From Hasllibacter halocynthiae (GTDB lineage Bacteria > Pseudomonadota > Alphaproteobacteria > Rhodobacterales > Rhodobacteraceae): a DNA stretch of 64,000 nucleotides. Position numbers and translations under genes: made by a program. Of this stretch, positions 9,278 to 17,720 are shown piece by piece. The notes beneath the pieces are model-generated. The model saw only the letters and a program-made list of their open reading frames with translations. It did not search any database and was not told the origin of the DNA. Numbering within the stretch: position 1 is the stretch's first letter; the number at the start of each line of letters is the position of its first letter. The stretch is from NCBI RefSeq assembly GCF_003003095.1, contig NZ_PVTT01000001.1, positions 930,001-994,000 of the forward strand, given 5' to 3'.

Positions 9278-10168
9278 ATGGACTTCGACGCGATGCGCGA
9301 GCGGATCCGCACGGGGAAGGGCTTCATCGCCGCACTGGACCAGTCGGGCGGCTCCTCGCCCAAGGCGCTGAAGCTCTACGGCGTCGAGGAGGACCGCTAC
9401 GCCTCCGAGGAGGAGATGTTCGACCTGATCCACGCCATGCGCGAGCGGATCGTCACCTCGGACGCGTTCACCGGCGACAGGGTGATCGGCGCGATCCTCT
9501 TCGAGCAGACGATGGACCGCACCTTCGACGGCCGCCCCGCGCCGGAATACCTGTGGAAGGAGAAGGGCATCGTGCCCTTCCTGAAGGTCGACAAGGGGCT
9601 GGAGGAGGCCGGCGGCGGCGTCCAGATGATGAAGGACATGGGCGACCTGGAGGGGCTGCTCGGCCGTGCGCGGGACGCCGGGGTGTTCGGCACGAAGATG
9701 CGCTCGGTGATCGGGGGGGCGGGCCGGGAGGGCATCGCGCGCAACGTCGCCCAGCAGTTCGAGGTGGGCGAGCGGATCCGCGCCGCGGGCCTCGTGCCGA
9801 TCCTCGAGCCCGAGGTGACGATCACGATCCCCGACAAGGCCGAGGCCGAGGCGATGCTGCGCGAGGAGATCGAGCGCGCCCTGGACGCCCTGCCCGAGGG
9901 CGCGGAGGTGATGCTGAAGCTGTCCCTGCCGTCCGAGGACGGGTTCTACGCGGACCTGATCCGGCACCCGAAGGTCCTGCGGGTCGTGGCGCTGTCGGGC
10001 GGCTACGCGCGGGACGAGGCGAACGCGCTCCTCGCGCGGAACCCCGGCATGATCGCGAGCTTCTCGCGCGGGCTGACCGAGGGGCTGACGGACGGCATGG
10101 ACGACGCCGCCTTCGACGCCGCGCTGGGCCGGGCGCTGGACGACATCGCGGCGGCCTCGGCGGCCTGA
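9278..10168 (+). CDS. fda: fructose-bisphosphate aldolase, class I
   Basis: Cleaves fructose 1,6-bisphosphate to dihydroxyacetone phosphate and glyceraldehyde 3-phosphate through a lysine Schiff base. At 296 residues it belongs to the short bacterial class I type: ALDQSGGSSPKALKLYG near residues 19-35, ILFEQTMDR, the KGIVPFLKVDKG strand, GTKMRSVI with a likely active-site lysine, and LEPEVTI. A strong ribosome site AAGGAGG (9262-9268) lies 9 bases before the ATG. It is followed by the ftsB-like gene and the pdh operon. Confidence 0.9.
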   Translation: MDFDAMRERIRTGKGFIAALDQSGGSSPKALKLYGVEEDRYASEEEMFDLIHAMRERIVTSDAFTGDRVIGAILFEQTMDRTFDGRPAPEYLWKEKGIVPFLKVDKGLEEAGGGVQMMKDMGDLEGLLGRARDAGVFGTKMRSVIGGAGREGIARNVAQQFEVGERIRAAGLVPILEPEVTITIPDKAEAEAMLREEIERALDALPEGAEVMLKLSLPSEDGFYADLIRHPKVLRVVALSGGYARDEANALLARNPGMIASFSRGLTEGLTDGMDDAAFDAALGRALDDIAAASAA

Positions 10169-10335
10169 GGCGGCGGGAACCGGCCGAGGGCGGCTTTCCG
10201 CCGCCCCGCGCCCTCCGAGGCACACATGGCCCGCGCAGTTCGAATCACGGAATATTTCGGATTCACAATCCGGCCCGCCGCATGCCACAACCTATCCAGC
10301 CGCCCGGAAGAGGCGGCGCATGAGGCAAGTGACGC

Positions 10336-10638
10336 ATGGCACCCCACGGGGGCGGGCCGGGACTGGGTTGGATCGCGTTCGGCGCCGTCGGCCTGGTCCT
10401 GGCCGCCCACTTCACCTTCGCCGCGGTGCGCGGCGACTACGGCATGCACCGCCGAGCCCAGGCCGAGGCCCAACTGGCGGAGGCGTCCGCCCGCCTGGCA
10501 GAGCTGCGCGCCGAGGAGGCGCGGGTGCGCCTCCTGACGCAGCGCCTGTCGGACGAGTACCTCGACCTCGACCTGCTCGACGCGCGGGCGCGCGCGGTGC
10601 TGGGCTACGTCCGCCCGGACGAGCTGACGCTCCGCTAG
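10336..10638 (+). CDS. ftsB: septum formation initiator protein (FtsB/DivIC family)
   Basis: A 100-residue bitopic membrane protein: a short cytoplasmic start, one helix at about residues 9-29, then a coiled-coil at about 33-66 (heptad-like AEAQLAEASARLAEL) and a short C-terminal domain ending GYVRPDELTLR. This is the FtsB/DivIC layout, a member of the divisome FtsQLB subcomplex. In Rhodobacterales it is regularly found just upstream of pdhA, as here. The symbol is by family; sequence alone does not separate FtsB from FtsL-like proteins with certainty. Confidence 0.82.
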   Translation: MAPHGGGPGLGWIAFGAVGLVLAAHFTFAAVRGDYGMHRRAQAEAQLAEASARLAELRAEEARVRLLTQRLSDEYLDLDLLDARARAVLGYVRPDELTLR

Positions 10639-10699
10639 ACAGTGCGCGCCGCGGCGACGTGCGGCGCGGTCCAGATGGCCCCTTCCCTTCGGCGGACCT

Positions 10700-10732
10700 C
10701 CCCTGATAGGGGATAGTTTAACGTTGAACTAT
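10700..10732. promoter_or_regulatory. palindromic operator-like element upstream of pdhA
   Basis: An AT-rich patch in otherwise GC-rich sequence. Positions 10713-10732 read ATAGTTTAACGTTGAACTAT, a 20-bp palindrome with a single mismatched pair. Directly before it, 10700-10712 is CCCC TGATA GGGG. The element ends 21 bp before the pdhA ATG, a place where a bound repressor would block transcription or initiation. The regulator is not encoded beside it and I do not assign one. Confidence 0.55.
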
Positions 10733-10753
10733 TCCTGCGAGGGAGGCGCCGGC

Positions 10754-11773
10754 ATGGCGAAGGCTGCCGCGAAGAAGGCGAAACCGAACGTCTCCACCGA
10801 GGAGCTGCTGCATCACTACCGCGAGATGCTGCTGATCCGCCGCTTCGAGGAGAAGGCCGGACAGCTCTACGGGATGGGGCTGATCGGGGGCTTCTGCCAC
10901 CTCTACATCGGCCAGGAGGCCGTGGTGGTCGGCCTCGAGGCGACCGCGAAGGACGGCGACAAGCGCGTCACGAGCTACCGCGACCACGGGCACATGCTGG
11001 CCTGCGGGATGGACCCCAAGGGCGTCATGGCCGAGCTGACGGGCCGCGAGGGGGGCTACTCCCGCGGGAAGGGCGGCTCGATGCACATGTTCTCGAAGGA
11101 GAAGGACTTCTACGGCGGGCACGGCATCGTCGCGGCGCAGGTGCCGATCGGCGCCGGCCTCGCCTTCGCGGACAAGTACCGCGGCAACGACAACGTCACC
11201 TTCACCTATTTCGGCGACGGCGCGGCCAACCAGGGCCAGGTCTACGAGACCTACAACATGGCCGAGCTGTGGGACCTGCCGGTCGTCTTCGTGATCGAGA
11301 ACAACCAGTACGCGATGGGCACCTCGGTCAAGCGGTCCACCAAGTCGCCCAGCCTGTGGGAACGGGGCGCCGCCTACGGGATCGAGGGCGAGGAGGTGGA
11401 CGGGATGGACGTCCTGGCGGTGAAGGCCGCCGGCGAGAAGGCCGTGGCGCACTGCCGGGCGGGCAAGGGCCCCTACATCCTGGAGGTGAAGACCTACCGC
11501 TACCGGGGCCATTCCATGTCGGACCCGGCCAAGTACCGCACCCGCGAGGAGGTGCAGGAGATGCGCTCGACCCGCGACCCGATCGAGGGGGTGCGCCAGA
11601 TCCTGCTGACGGGCGACCACGCCTCGGAGGACGACCTCAAGTCGATCGACAAGGAGATCAAGGAGATCGTCAACGAGGCCGCCGAGTTCGCGAAGGAGAG
11701 CCCCGAGCCCGCCGAGAGCGAGCTCTGGACCGACATCTACGCGGACGAGGTCCCGCAGGAGGAGGTGGCTTGA
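10754..11773 (+). CDS. pdhA: pyruvate dehydrogenase E1 component, alpha subunit
   Basis: Half of the thiamine-diphosphate E1 enzyme that decarboxylates pyruvate and acetylates the lipoyl group. 339 residues. The ThDP motif is complete: GDGAANQG at about residue 155, ending in the ENNQYAMGTS segment about 25 residues later. The phosphorylation-loop-like YRYRGHSMSDP is present near residue 250. The ATG at 10754 has a GAGGGAG ribosome site; an upstream ATG at 10724 lies within the palindromic operator and is rejected. First gene of pdhA-orf-pdhB-orf-orf-pdhC. Confidence 0.96.
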   Translation: MAKAAAKKAKPNVSTEELLHHYREMLLIRRFEEKAGQLYGMGLIGGFCHLYIGQEAVVVGLEATAKDGDKRVTSYRDHGHMLACGMDPKGVMAELTGREGGYSRGKGGSMHMFSKEKDFYGGHGIVAAQVPIGAGLAFADKYRGNDNVTFTYFGDGAANQGQVYETYNMAELWDLPVVFVIENNQYAMGTSVKRSTKSPSLWERGAAYGIEGEEVDGMDVLAVKAAGEKAVAHCRAGKGPYILEVKTYRYRGHSMSDPAKYRTREEVQEMRSTRDPIEGVRQILLTGDHASEDDLKSIDKEIKEIVNEAAEFAKESPEPAESELWTDIYADEVPQEEVA

Positions 11774-11814
11774 GGCCCCGGCGCCCGGCCGCCGCCCCGT
11801 GGGACCCCGCGTGA

Positions 11815-12150
11815 GTGCTCCTCCTTCAGTCCGCCGCCATCCTCCTCGGCGCGGGGGCGGCCTGGCACCTGGCCTGCCGGCTGGTGCACGGGCGGCCGAT
11901 GCGCTGGCGCCGGACGCTGATCTGGCTGCCGGTCTGGGCGCTGCTGTCGCTGCCGTCCTTCGCCCTCGGGCCCGCCGCGCCCCTGGGCCCGGTGATCGCG
12001 GGCGCCGTGACCTTCCGCCTTCAGGGCGGGCTCGAGCCGGGGGTCCGGCCGGCCGGCCTCCTTCGCGAGGGGCTGGGCGGCTTCGTCGCGACATTCCTCG
12101 CGGCGGGCTTCGCGCTCGCCGTCTTCCTTCTCGGCCGACTGGCCACCTGA
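11815..12150 (+). CDS. small membrane protein between pdhA and pdhB, function unknown
   Basis: A 111-residue protein from a GTG start. It has hydrophobic helices at about residues 3-20, 34-65 (broken by prolines) and 89-108, and basic loops (RPMRWRRT), so it is probably an inner-membrane protein with two to four spans. It lies 41 bp after pdhA and 24 bp before pdhB, on the same strand. Family not recognised. A role in the complex is not implied, since PDH is cytoplasmic; it may simply ride in the operon. Confidence 0.6.
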   Translation: MLLLQSAAILLGAGAAWHLACRLVHGRPMRWRRTLIWLPVWALLSLPSFALGPAAPLGPVIAGAVTFRLQGGLEPGVRPAGLLREGLGGFVATFLAAGFALAVFLLGRLAT

Positions 12151-12174
12151 CCACACCCGGAGCGCGCTGAACCG

Positions 12175-12426
12175 ATGGCCACGCAGATCCTGATGCCCGC
12201 CCTCTCCCCCACGATGGAGGAGGGCACCCTCGCCAAATGGCTCGTGAAGGAGGGGGACAGCGTCGCCTCGGGCGACGTCCTCGCCGAGATCGAGACCGAC
12301 AAGGCGACGATGGAGTTCGAGGCCGTCGACGAGGGCGTGATCGGCAAGATCATGGTCGAGGAGGGCACCGAAGGGGTGAAGGTGAACGACCCCATCGCCG
12401 TCCTGCTGGAGGAGGGCGAGGACGCG
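12175..12426 (+). repeat. lipoyl-domain coding repeat, copy 1 (in pdhB)
   Basis: The 84-codon lipoyl domain of pdhB matches that of pdhC (14130-14381) at 74 of 84 residues by my count. Positions 12281-12335 and 14236-14290 are identical at the DNA level, including third codon positions. This points to recent duplication or ongoing gene conversion between the two genes. Confidence 0.8.
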
Positions 12427-13593
12427 TCGGCCGCCGAGGACGCCGCCGGCGGCGCCGAGACCACCGCCGAGCCGGCCCCCACCGGCGCCCCGGAGGAGGA
12501 CGCGAGGGAGCGGCCGGAGGCGAAGGACATGCCCGCCGAGGGCAAGGAGCGGCCGAGCCCCGCCTCGGCCAGGGCGCCCGACCGGACGCCGGACTGGCCC
12601 GAGGGCACCGCGACGAAGGAGGTGACGGTCCGCGAGGCGCTGCGCGACGCCATGGCCGAGGAGATGCGCCGCGACGAGGACGTCTTCGTGATGGGCGAGG
12701 AGGTCGCGGAGTACAACGGCGCCTACAAGGTCACCCAGGGCCTCCTGGACGAGTTCGGCGACCGCCGCGTCATCGACACCCCCATCACCGAGCACGGCTT
12801 CGCCGGGATCGGCGTCGGCGCCGCCTTCGGGGGCCTGCGCCCCGTCGTCGAGTTCATGACCTTCAACTTCGCCATGCAGGCGATGGACCAGATCGTGAAC
12901 TCGGCCGCCAAGACGCTCTACATGTCGGGGGGGCAGATGGGCTGCCCGATCGTGTTCCGCGGGCCCAACGGGGCGGCGGCGCGGGTGGGGGCCCAGCACT
13001 CGCAGGACTTCGCGGCGTTCTACGCGCAGATCCCCGGTCTGAAGGTGGCGATGCCCTATTCGGCCTCGGACGCGAAGGGGCTGCTGAAGTCGGCGATCCG
13101 CGACCCGAACCCGGTGATCTTCCTCGAGAACGAGATCCTCTACGGCCAGGGCTTCGAGGTGCCCGATCTCGACGACTTCACCGTGCCCTTCGGCAAGGCC
13201 CGCATCTGGCGCGAGGGGTCGGACCTGACGATCGTCTCCTTCGGGATCGGCATGAAGTACGCCCTGCAGGCCGCCGAGGAGCTGGCGAAGGAGGGCGTGG
13301 AGGCCGAGGTGATCGACCTTCGCACCCTGCGCCCGATGGACCTGCCCACGGTGATCGAGAGCGTGAAGAAGACCAACCGCTGCATCACCATCGAGGAGGG
13401 GTTCCCCGTGGCCAGCGTCGGCGGGCACGTCGCCTCGCAGATCATGCAGCAGGCCTTCGACTACCTCGACGCGCCGGTGATCACGCTCGCCGGCAAGGAC
13501 GTGCCCATGCCCTACGCCGCCAACCTCGAGAAGCTGGCCCTCGTCACGGTGGCCGAGGTGATGGAGGCGGCGAAGGCCGTGACCTACCGATGA
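12175..13593 (+). CDS. pdhB: pyruvate dehydrogenase E1 component, beta subunit, with N-terminal lipoyl domain
   Basis: 472 residues. An N-terminal biotinyl/lipoyl domain (about 1-80, lipoyl lysine in [11 protein letters not shown]) is followed by an acidic, Pro/Ala-rich flexible linker (about 85-145) and then the transketolase-type E1-beta domain ([14 protein letters not shown] onward, with [18 protein letters not shown] and a C-terminal transketolase domain). A lipoylated E1-beta is known from alphaproteobacteria. The lipoyl domain is almost identical to that of pdhC downstream. The stop overlaps the next ATG by 4 bp. Confidence 0.96.
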   Translation: MATQILMPALSPTMEEGTLAKWLVKEGDSVASGDVLAEIETDKATMEFEAVDEGVIGKIMVEEGTEGVKVNDPIAVLLEEGEDASAAEDAAGGAETTAEPAPTGAPEEDARERPEAKDMPAEGKERPSPASARAPDRTPDWPEGTATKEVTVREALRDAMAEEMRRDEDVFVMGEEVAEYNGAYKVTQGLLDEFGDRRVIDTPITEHGFAGIGVGAAFGGLRPVVEFMTFNFAMQAMDQIVNSAAKTLYMSGGQMGCPIVFRGPNGAAARVGAQHSQDFAAFYAQIPGLKVAMPYSASDAKGLLKSAIRDPNPVIFLENEILYGQGFEVPDLDDFTVPFGKARIWREGSDLTIVSFGIGMKYALQAAEELAKEGVEAEVIDLRTLRPMDLPTVIESVKKTNRCITIEEGFPVASVGGHVASQIMQQAFDYLDAPVITLAGKDVPMPYAANLEKLALVTVAEVMEAAKAVTYR

Positions 13594-13895
13594 GCGACGA
13601 TCCGGACATCCCCGAGGCCACGGAGGAGGACCTGGGCCCCCCCGTCCTCTCCGTGTTCCGCGTCGAGACCCCGGAGGGCATGCGCTACGGCACGGGCTTC
13701 GACCCCGACGACATGCCCGACGCGGAGGAGGCCGGGGCGATCTTCGCGCAGGCGATGACCGCGCTCGCCGTCAGCCGCGTCTCTGCGGGCTACGACGAGG
13801 ACGCCGAGGCCGTGCTGGCCGCCATCATGGAGGCGCTGGGCCAGAACCTCGCCGCGGAGGTGCAGGCGATCACCGGGCCGGAGCCGATCCAGTGA
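13590..13895 (+). CDS. DUF5076-like small protein in the pdh operon
   Basis: A 101-residue acidic soluble protein (starts [14 protein letters not shown]). It contains [27 protein letters not shown] written here only in part: the conserved-looking core is [12 protein letters not shown] and the helical [17 protein letters not shown] believe it is the DUF5076 family found at this place in Rhodobacterales, but that assignment is from memory. Its ATG overlaps the pdhB stop by 4 bp and its own stop overlaps the next GTG by 4 bp, so it is co-translated with pdhB. Function unknown. Confidence 0.7.
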   Translation: MSDDPDIPEATEEDLGPPVLSVFRVETPEGMRYGTGFDPDDMPDAEEAGAIFAQAMTALAVSRVSAGYDEDAEAVLAAIMEALGQNLAAEVQAITGPEPIQ

Positions 13896-14128
13896 TCCGG
13901 GTCGAGGGGGCGGACACGGCCCGCGCGGCCCACCGGGTCGCCCTGCCGGACGGCGCGCGCGGCCTCGTCCCCTGCCACCCGGTCGGCGGCGAGGGGGCCC
14001 TCCGCCGGACCGCGCACGAGGGGCTGGCCGCGCGCGCGGGGCCGATCCTCGCCGCCTTCCGAACCCTGAACGCGGGCGGCACGCCGAAGCCGCCCTACGA
14101 CACGCTGACCCTGACGGGGGACCGCTAG
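13892..14128 (+). CDS. small hypothetical protein coupled to the pdh operon
   Basis: A 78-residue protein from a GTG that overlaps the previous stop (GTGA); it ends one base before the pdhC ATG. It is soluble, rich in Ala, Gly and Arg, with no signal peptide or motif I recognise. Its last part, [11 protein letters not shown], is more structured in appearance. High GC at third positions and tight spacing on both sides support expression. It could be a conserved passenger of the pdh operon; function unknown. Confidence 0.55.
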   Translation: MIRVEGADTARAAHRVALPDGARGLVPCHPVGGEGALRRTAHEGLAARAGPILAAFRTLNAGGTPKPPYDTLTLTGDR

Positions 14129-14129
14129 A

Positions 14130-14381
14130 ATGCCGACGAAGATCCTCATGCCCGCCCTCTCGCCCACCATGGAGGAGGGCACCCTCGCCAGGTGGCTGGT
14201 GAAGGAGGGGGACAGCGTCGCCTCCGGCGACCTCCTCGCCGAGATCGAGACCGACAAGGCGACGATGGAGTTCGAGGCCGTCGACGAGGGCACGGTGGGC
14301 CGCATCCTCGTCGAGGAGGGCACCGAAGGGGTGAAGGTGAACGCGCCCATCGCCGTCCTCCTCGCCGAAGGGGAGGATGCC
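14130..14381 (+). repeat. lipoyl-domain coding repeat, copy 2 (in pdhC)
   Basis: Partner of the repeat at 12175-12426. The ten amino-acid differences are mostly conservative (Lys/Arg, Val/Leu, Met/Leu), while the segment around the lipoylated lysine is unchanged even at silent positions. Confidence 0.8.
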
Positions 14382-15542
14382 GGCGACATCGACGAGGCCG
14401 AGGCCGACGGCAGCAGCCACGTCGCCCCGGCCGAGCCCACCCCCGCCACCGAGCCGCAGGGCGGCTACGGCCGCGAGCCGGGCGGCGAGGACGGGCCGAC
14501 CGCCGGGATGCACGGCGCCGGGGCGGCCGAGGCCCCGGAAGCCGAAGGCCCGGCCCCGACCCGGGCCGCGACCCCCGCCCCCGCCCGGGAGGACGACGAG
14601 CGCGTCTTCGCCTCGCCCCTCGCCCGGCGCATCGCGAAGGACCGCGGGATCGACCTGTCGGACGTGAAGGGCACCGGCCCGCGCGGGCGGATCGTGAAGG
14701 CCGACGTCGAGGGATACGTCCCTTCCGAGAAGCCCGCCCAGGACGCGCAGCCGAAGGAATCGGGGGCTCCGGCGGCGAGGACCGAAGGCCAGAAGCCCGC
14801 GATGCCCGCCGGGATGGGCGCCGACCAAGTGCTCGCCATGTACGAGGGCCGCGAGTTCGAGGAGGTCAAGCTGGACGGGATGCGGCGCACGATCTCGGCG
14901 CGGCTCACCGAGGCCAAGCAGACCATCCCGCACTTCTACCTGCGCCGCGACATCCGCCTCGACGCGCTGCTGAAGTTCCGCGCCGACCTCAACGCGCAGC
15001 TCGCGGCGAAGGGCGTGAAGCTCTCGGTCAACGACTTCGTCATCAAGGCCGGCGCCCTCGCCTTGCAGGAGGTGCCGGACGCCAACGCCGTCTGGGCCGG
15101 GGACCGCATCCTGCGGCTGAAGCCGTCCGACGTGGCCGTCGCCGTGGCGATCGAGGGGGGCCTCTTCACGCCCGTGCTGAAGGACGCGCACCTCAAGTCC
15201 CTCTCCGCCCTCTCGGCGGAGATGAAGGACCTCGCCGCGCGGGCCCGCGACCGCAAGCTCGCCCCGCACGAGTATCAGGGCGGGTCCTTCGCGATCTCGA
15301 ACCTCGGGATGTTCGGGATCGACAATTTCGACGCGGTCATCAACCCGCCGCACGGGTCCATCCTCGCAGTGGGCGCGGGCGTGAAGAAGCCCGTGATCTC
15401 GGAAGGCGGCGCGGTCGAGGCGGCGACGGTGATGTCCGTCACCCTCTCGGTCGACCACCGGGTGATCGACGGCGCCCTCGGCGCGCGGTTCCTGGACGCG
15501 ATCAAGTCGAACCTCGAGAACCCGATGGTGATGCTGGCCTAG
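14130..15542 (+). CDS. pdhC: pyruvate dehydrogenase E2, dihydrolipoamide acetyltransferase
   Basis: 470 residues. An N-terminal lipoyl domain (about 1-80, lysine in ETDKATMEF), a long Ala/Pro/Glu linker, a peripheral subunit-binding domain (about 158-195, [20 protein letters not shown]), a second linker, and the catalytic acyltransferase domain (about 240-470) with the active-site motif [14 protein letters not shown]. It forms the core of the pyruvate dehydrogenase complex. Only one lipoyl domain is on E2; the second of the complex is on E1-beta. Its stop codon overlaps the convergent phosphatidyltransferase stop. Confidence 0.96.
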   Translation: MPTKILMPALSPTMEEGTLARWLVKEGDSVASGDLLAEIETDKATMEFEAVDEGTVGRILVEEGTEGVKVNAPIAVLLAEGEDAGDIDEAEADGSSHVAPAEPTPATEPQGGYGREPGGEDGPTAGMHGAGAAEAPEAEGPAPTRAATPAPAREDDERVFASPLARRIAKDRGIDLSDVKGTGPRGRIVKADVEGYVPSEKPAQDAQPKESGAPAARTEGQKPAMPAGMGADQVLAMYEGREFEEVKLDGMRRTISARLTEAKQTIPHFYLRRDIRLDALLKFRADLNAQLAAKGVKLSVNDFVIKAGALALQEVPDANAVWAGDRILRLKPSDVAVAVAIEGGLFTPVLKDAHLKSLSALSAEMKDLAARARDRKLAPHEYQGGSFAISNLGMFGIDNFDAVINPPHGSILAVGAGVKKPVISEGGAVEAATVMSVTLSVDHRVIDGALGARFLDAIKSNLENPMVMLA

Positions 15543-16138
15543 GCGCGCAGCCCCCGCACCAGCCGCGCCGACCGCCGCCACGCGGTCAGCGCGGTCCCCA
15601 GGGCGATCAGCACGAGCCCCCAGAGAAGCGCGTCCCGCCAGACCGCCGCAAGAAGCGCCGCGAAGGTCAGGGCGGCCATGCGCTGCGGCTTGGCCATCGG
15701 GCCGGAGAAGTCCGGCGCCAGCCCCTCGGCGCGGCCCAGCTCGCGCAGGTAGGCGGTGGCGACGGCGAGCGCGCCGGCCGCCCAGCCCAAGGCGGGCGCC
15801 CCCGCCGCCGCCCCCGCGCCCGCCAGCAGCAGAAGGTCCGACAGCCGGTCCGGCGCCTCGTTCCAGAACGGCCCGTCGGGCGCGCCGCGCGCCCCCTCCA
15901 CCGCGACCATCCCGTCGAAGAGGTTGCAGGCGAGGCGCGCCTGCACGCAGAGCGCGGCCAGGATCAGCGCCAGGGCGCCCGGCGCCCCTTCCCCCGCGAG
16001 CCAGAAGAGCGCCCCGCCCAGCGCCGCGAACGCGACCGACGCCTGGCTGATCCGGTTCGGCGTCACCCCCCGCGTGGCCAGCCAGCCCGCGGCCCGCCGG
16101 GCGGCCGGCGCGTTCCGCGCGGCGACCGGCCGCCTCAC
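15539..16138 (-). CDS. CDP-alcohol phosphatidyltransferase family protein
   Basis: A 199-residue inner-membrane enzyme of the family that joins CDP-diacylglycerol to an alcohol. The motif region is [14 protein letters not shown] followed by ERLS-like [10 protein letters not shown], an approximate match to the family D-G-x2-A-R ... G-x3-D-x3-D pattern with some substitutions, so the exact reaction is uncertain. Several hydrophobic helices follow. The GTG at 16138 overlaps the cdsA stop (GTGA); an ATG three codons upstream is possible. As last gene of cysE-plsC-cdsA, it fits phospholipid synthesis. Confidence 0.82.
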   Translation of the reverse strand: MRRPVAARNAPAARRAAGWLATRGVTPNRISQASVAFAALGGALFWLAGEGAPGALALILAALCVQARLACNLFDGMVAVEGARGAPDGPFWNEAPDRLSDLLLLAGAGAAAGAPALGWAAGALAVATAYLRELGRAEGLAPDFSGPMAKPQRMAALTFAALLAAVWRDALLWGLVLIALGTALTAWRRSARLVRGLRA

Positions 16139-17061
16139 ACCGCCCATCCGTAGCGCACGAGGTGGAAGAACACCGGCGCCGCGAACACCACGCTGTCCAT
16201 CCGGTCGAGGAAGCCGCCGTGGCCGGGGAAGGCGTGGCCCCAGTCCTTGATCCCCCGGTCGCGCTTGATCGCCGACATGACGAGGCCCGAAAGGAACCCC
16301 AGCAGCACCGACACGAACGCGAGGAGCGCGGCCGCCAGCGGCGAGAAGGGCGTGATCCACCAGAGCATCGCCCCCAGCACCGCCGCCGAGAAGGTGCCGC
16401 CCCAGAACCCCTCCCAGGTCTTCCTCGGGCTCAGCGCGGGGGCGATGGGGTGGCGGCCGTAGAGGCGCCCGAACACGTATTGCAGCACGTCCGAGCCCTG
16501 GGTGACGAGGACGAGGAAGGCGACCAGCAGAACCCCCCTCCCCTCGTAGCCGGGGATGTCCAGCAGGACGAGCGCGGGCACGTGGCTGACGCAGTAGATG
16601 CAGACCATCATCGCCATCTGCAGCGCCCCGATCCGCGCCAGGAACCGCTTCGTGCGGCCCGAGAGGACCGAGATCACCGGCGCCAGCACCAGCCCGTAGA
16701 CCGGCAGGAAGATCGAGTAGAGGCCGTACCAGTCCGCCGCGATCAGCCCGTACTGCACCGGCAGCGCCAGGAAGAAGACCGCCGCCCAGGCCCAGTGGTC
16801 GGCCCGGTCGAGATGGGCGATGGTCACGAACTCGCGCAGCGCGGCGAAGGAGAGGAACGCGAAGAGGAGGAGCACCCCCCAGAACCCCGCGAGCATCGCG
16901 AGGCCCAGCACGACGACCATGCCCCACCACACCTCGACCCGGGCGTTCCAGTCGACCACGAACTCCGACCCCGGGGCCCGCCGCCGCATCAGCCCGCCGG
17001 CCACGGTCGCGAGCGTGAGGCAGCCGAACGCGAAGAGGAAGAGGAGCCAGAGGTCGATCAC
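16135..17061 (-). CDS. cdsA: phosphatidate cytidylyltransferase
   Basis: Makes CDP-diacylglycerol from phosphatidic acid and CTP in the inner membrane. 308 residues with about eight hydrophobic helices. The family signature lies near the C-terminus: SAIKRDRGIKDWG, then PGHGGFLDRMDS, including the paired acidic metal-binding residues. SPRKTWEGFWGG upstream is also typical. The GTG start overlaps the plsC stop by 4 bp, and its stop overlaps the next GTG, consistent with consecutive steps of one pathway. Confidence 0.93.
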   Translation of the reverse strand: MIDLWLLFLFAFGCLTLATVAGGLMRRRAPGSEFVVDWNARVEVWWGMVVVLGLAMLAGFWGVLLLFAFLSFAALREFVTIAHLDRADHWAWAAVFFLALPVQYGLIAADWYGLYSIFLPVYGLVLAPVISVLSGRTKRFLARIGALQMAMMVCIYCVSHVPALVLLDIPGYEGRGVLLVAFLVLVTQGSDVLQYVFGRLYGRHPIAPALSPRKTWEGFWGGTFSAAVLGAMLWWITPFSPLAAALLAFVSVLLGFLSGLVMSAIKRDRGIKDWGHAFPGHGGFLDRMDSVVFAAPVFFHLVRYGWAV

Positions 17062-17720
17062 GATGTCGCCCTCTCGCGCAGGGCCAGCAGCGCCTCGCGC
17101 GCGCGGGCGAGGAAGTCGTCCTTCCCCTCGCCTTCCGCCCGCTGCATGGGGCGGCCGAAGGCGATGGTCGAGATCAGCGGGATCGGCACGACCTCGCCGC
17201 GGGGCATCATCTTGTTGAGGTTCTCGATCCAGACGGGGACCAGCTCCACCTCCGGATGGGAGAGGGCCATGTTGAAGAGGCCGGCCTTCAGGGGCAGCAG
17301 CTTCTTCACCGTCTCGTTCCGGCGGCCCTCGGGGAAGATGATCAGGCTGTCGCCCCGGTCCAGCGCGGCGCGGATCGTCGCCATCGGATCCTCGCCCTCG
17401 CCCCGCGCCTCGGGGCGCCGCTCGACCAGGACGGCGCCGAACACGTCGCGCCCGAAGAAGGCGCGGACCGGACCCTTCAGCCAGTAGTCTGCGGCCGCCA
17501 CGGGCCGGGTGCGGACCCGCAGGTCGGGCGGCAGGACGGTCCAGATCAGGGGCAGGTCGGCGTTGCTCGTGTGGTTGGCGAAGTAGATGCGCTGCCGGGC
17601 CAGCGGGCCGCCCTGCACCCATACCGTGCGCGGCGCCGCGAAGAGGCGCATGACGAGGGCGATGGCCCTTCCCGCGAGGAAGGCGGCGAGGTCGCGCAGG
17701 ACGCCCGCCGCGCGCCTCAC
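17058..17720 (-). CDS. plsC: 1-acyl-sn-glycerol-3-phosphate acyltransferase
   Basis: Acylates lysophosphatidic acid to phosphatidic acid, the substrate of CdsA downstream. 220 residues. A hydrophobic N-terminal stretch (about 8-30) anchors it to the membrane. The NHTSNAD motif (the HX4D catalytic block, written NHxSxxD) is at about residues 51-57, and IIFPEGRRN at about 125-133 is the glycerophosphate-binding block. The GTG start overlaps the cysE stop (GTGA). The order plsC-cdsA-phosphatidyltransferase follows the pathway. Confidence 0.9.
   Translation of the reverse strand: MRRAAGVLRDLAAFLAGRAIALVMRLFAAPRTVWVQGGPLARQRIYFANHTSNADLPLIWTVLPPDLRVRTRPVAAADYWLKGPVRAFFGRDVFGAVLVERRPEARGEGEDPMATIRAALDRGDSLIIFPEGRRNETVKKLLPLKAGLFNMALSHPEVELVPVWIENLNKMMPRGEVVPIPLISTIAFGRPMQRAEGEGKDDFLARAREALLALRERATS

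Noticed and set aside
10724-10753. Upstream ATG extending pdhA by ten codons
   Set aside because: It lies inside the palindromic operator and lacks a ribosome site; the ATG at 10754 has GAGGGAG upstream.
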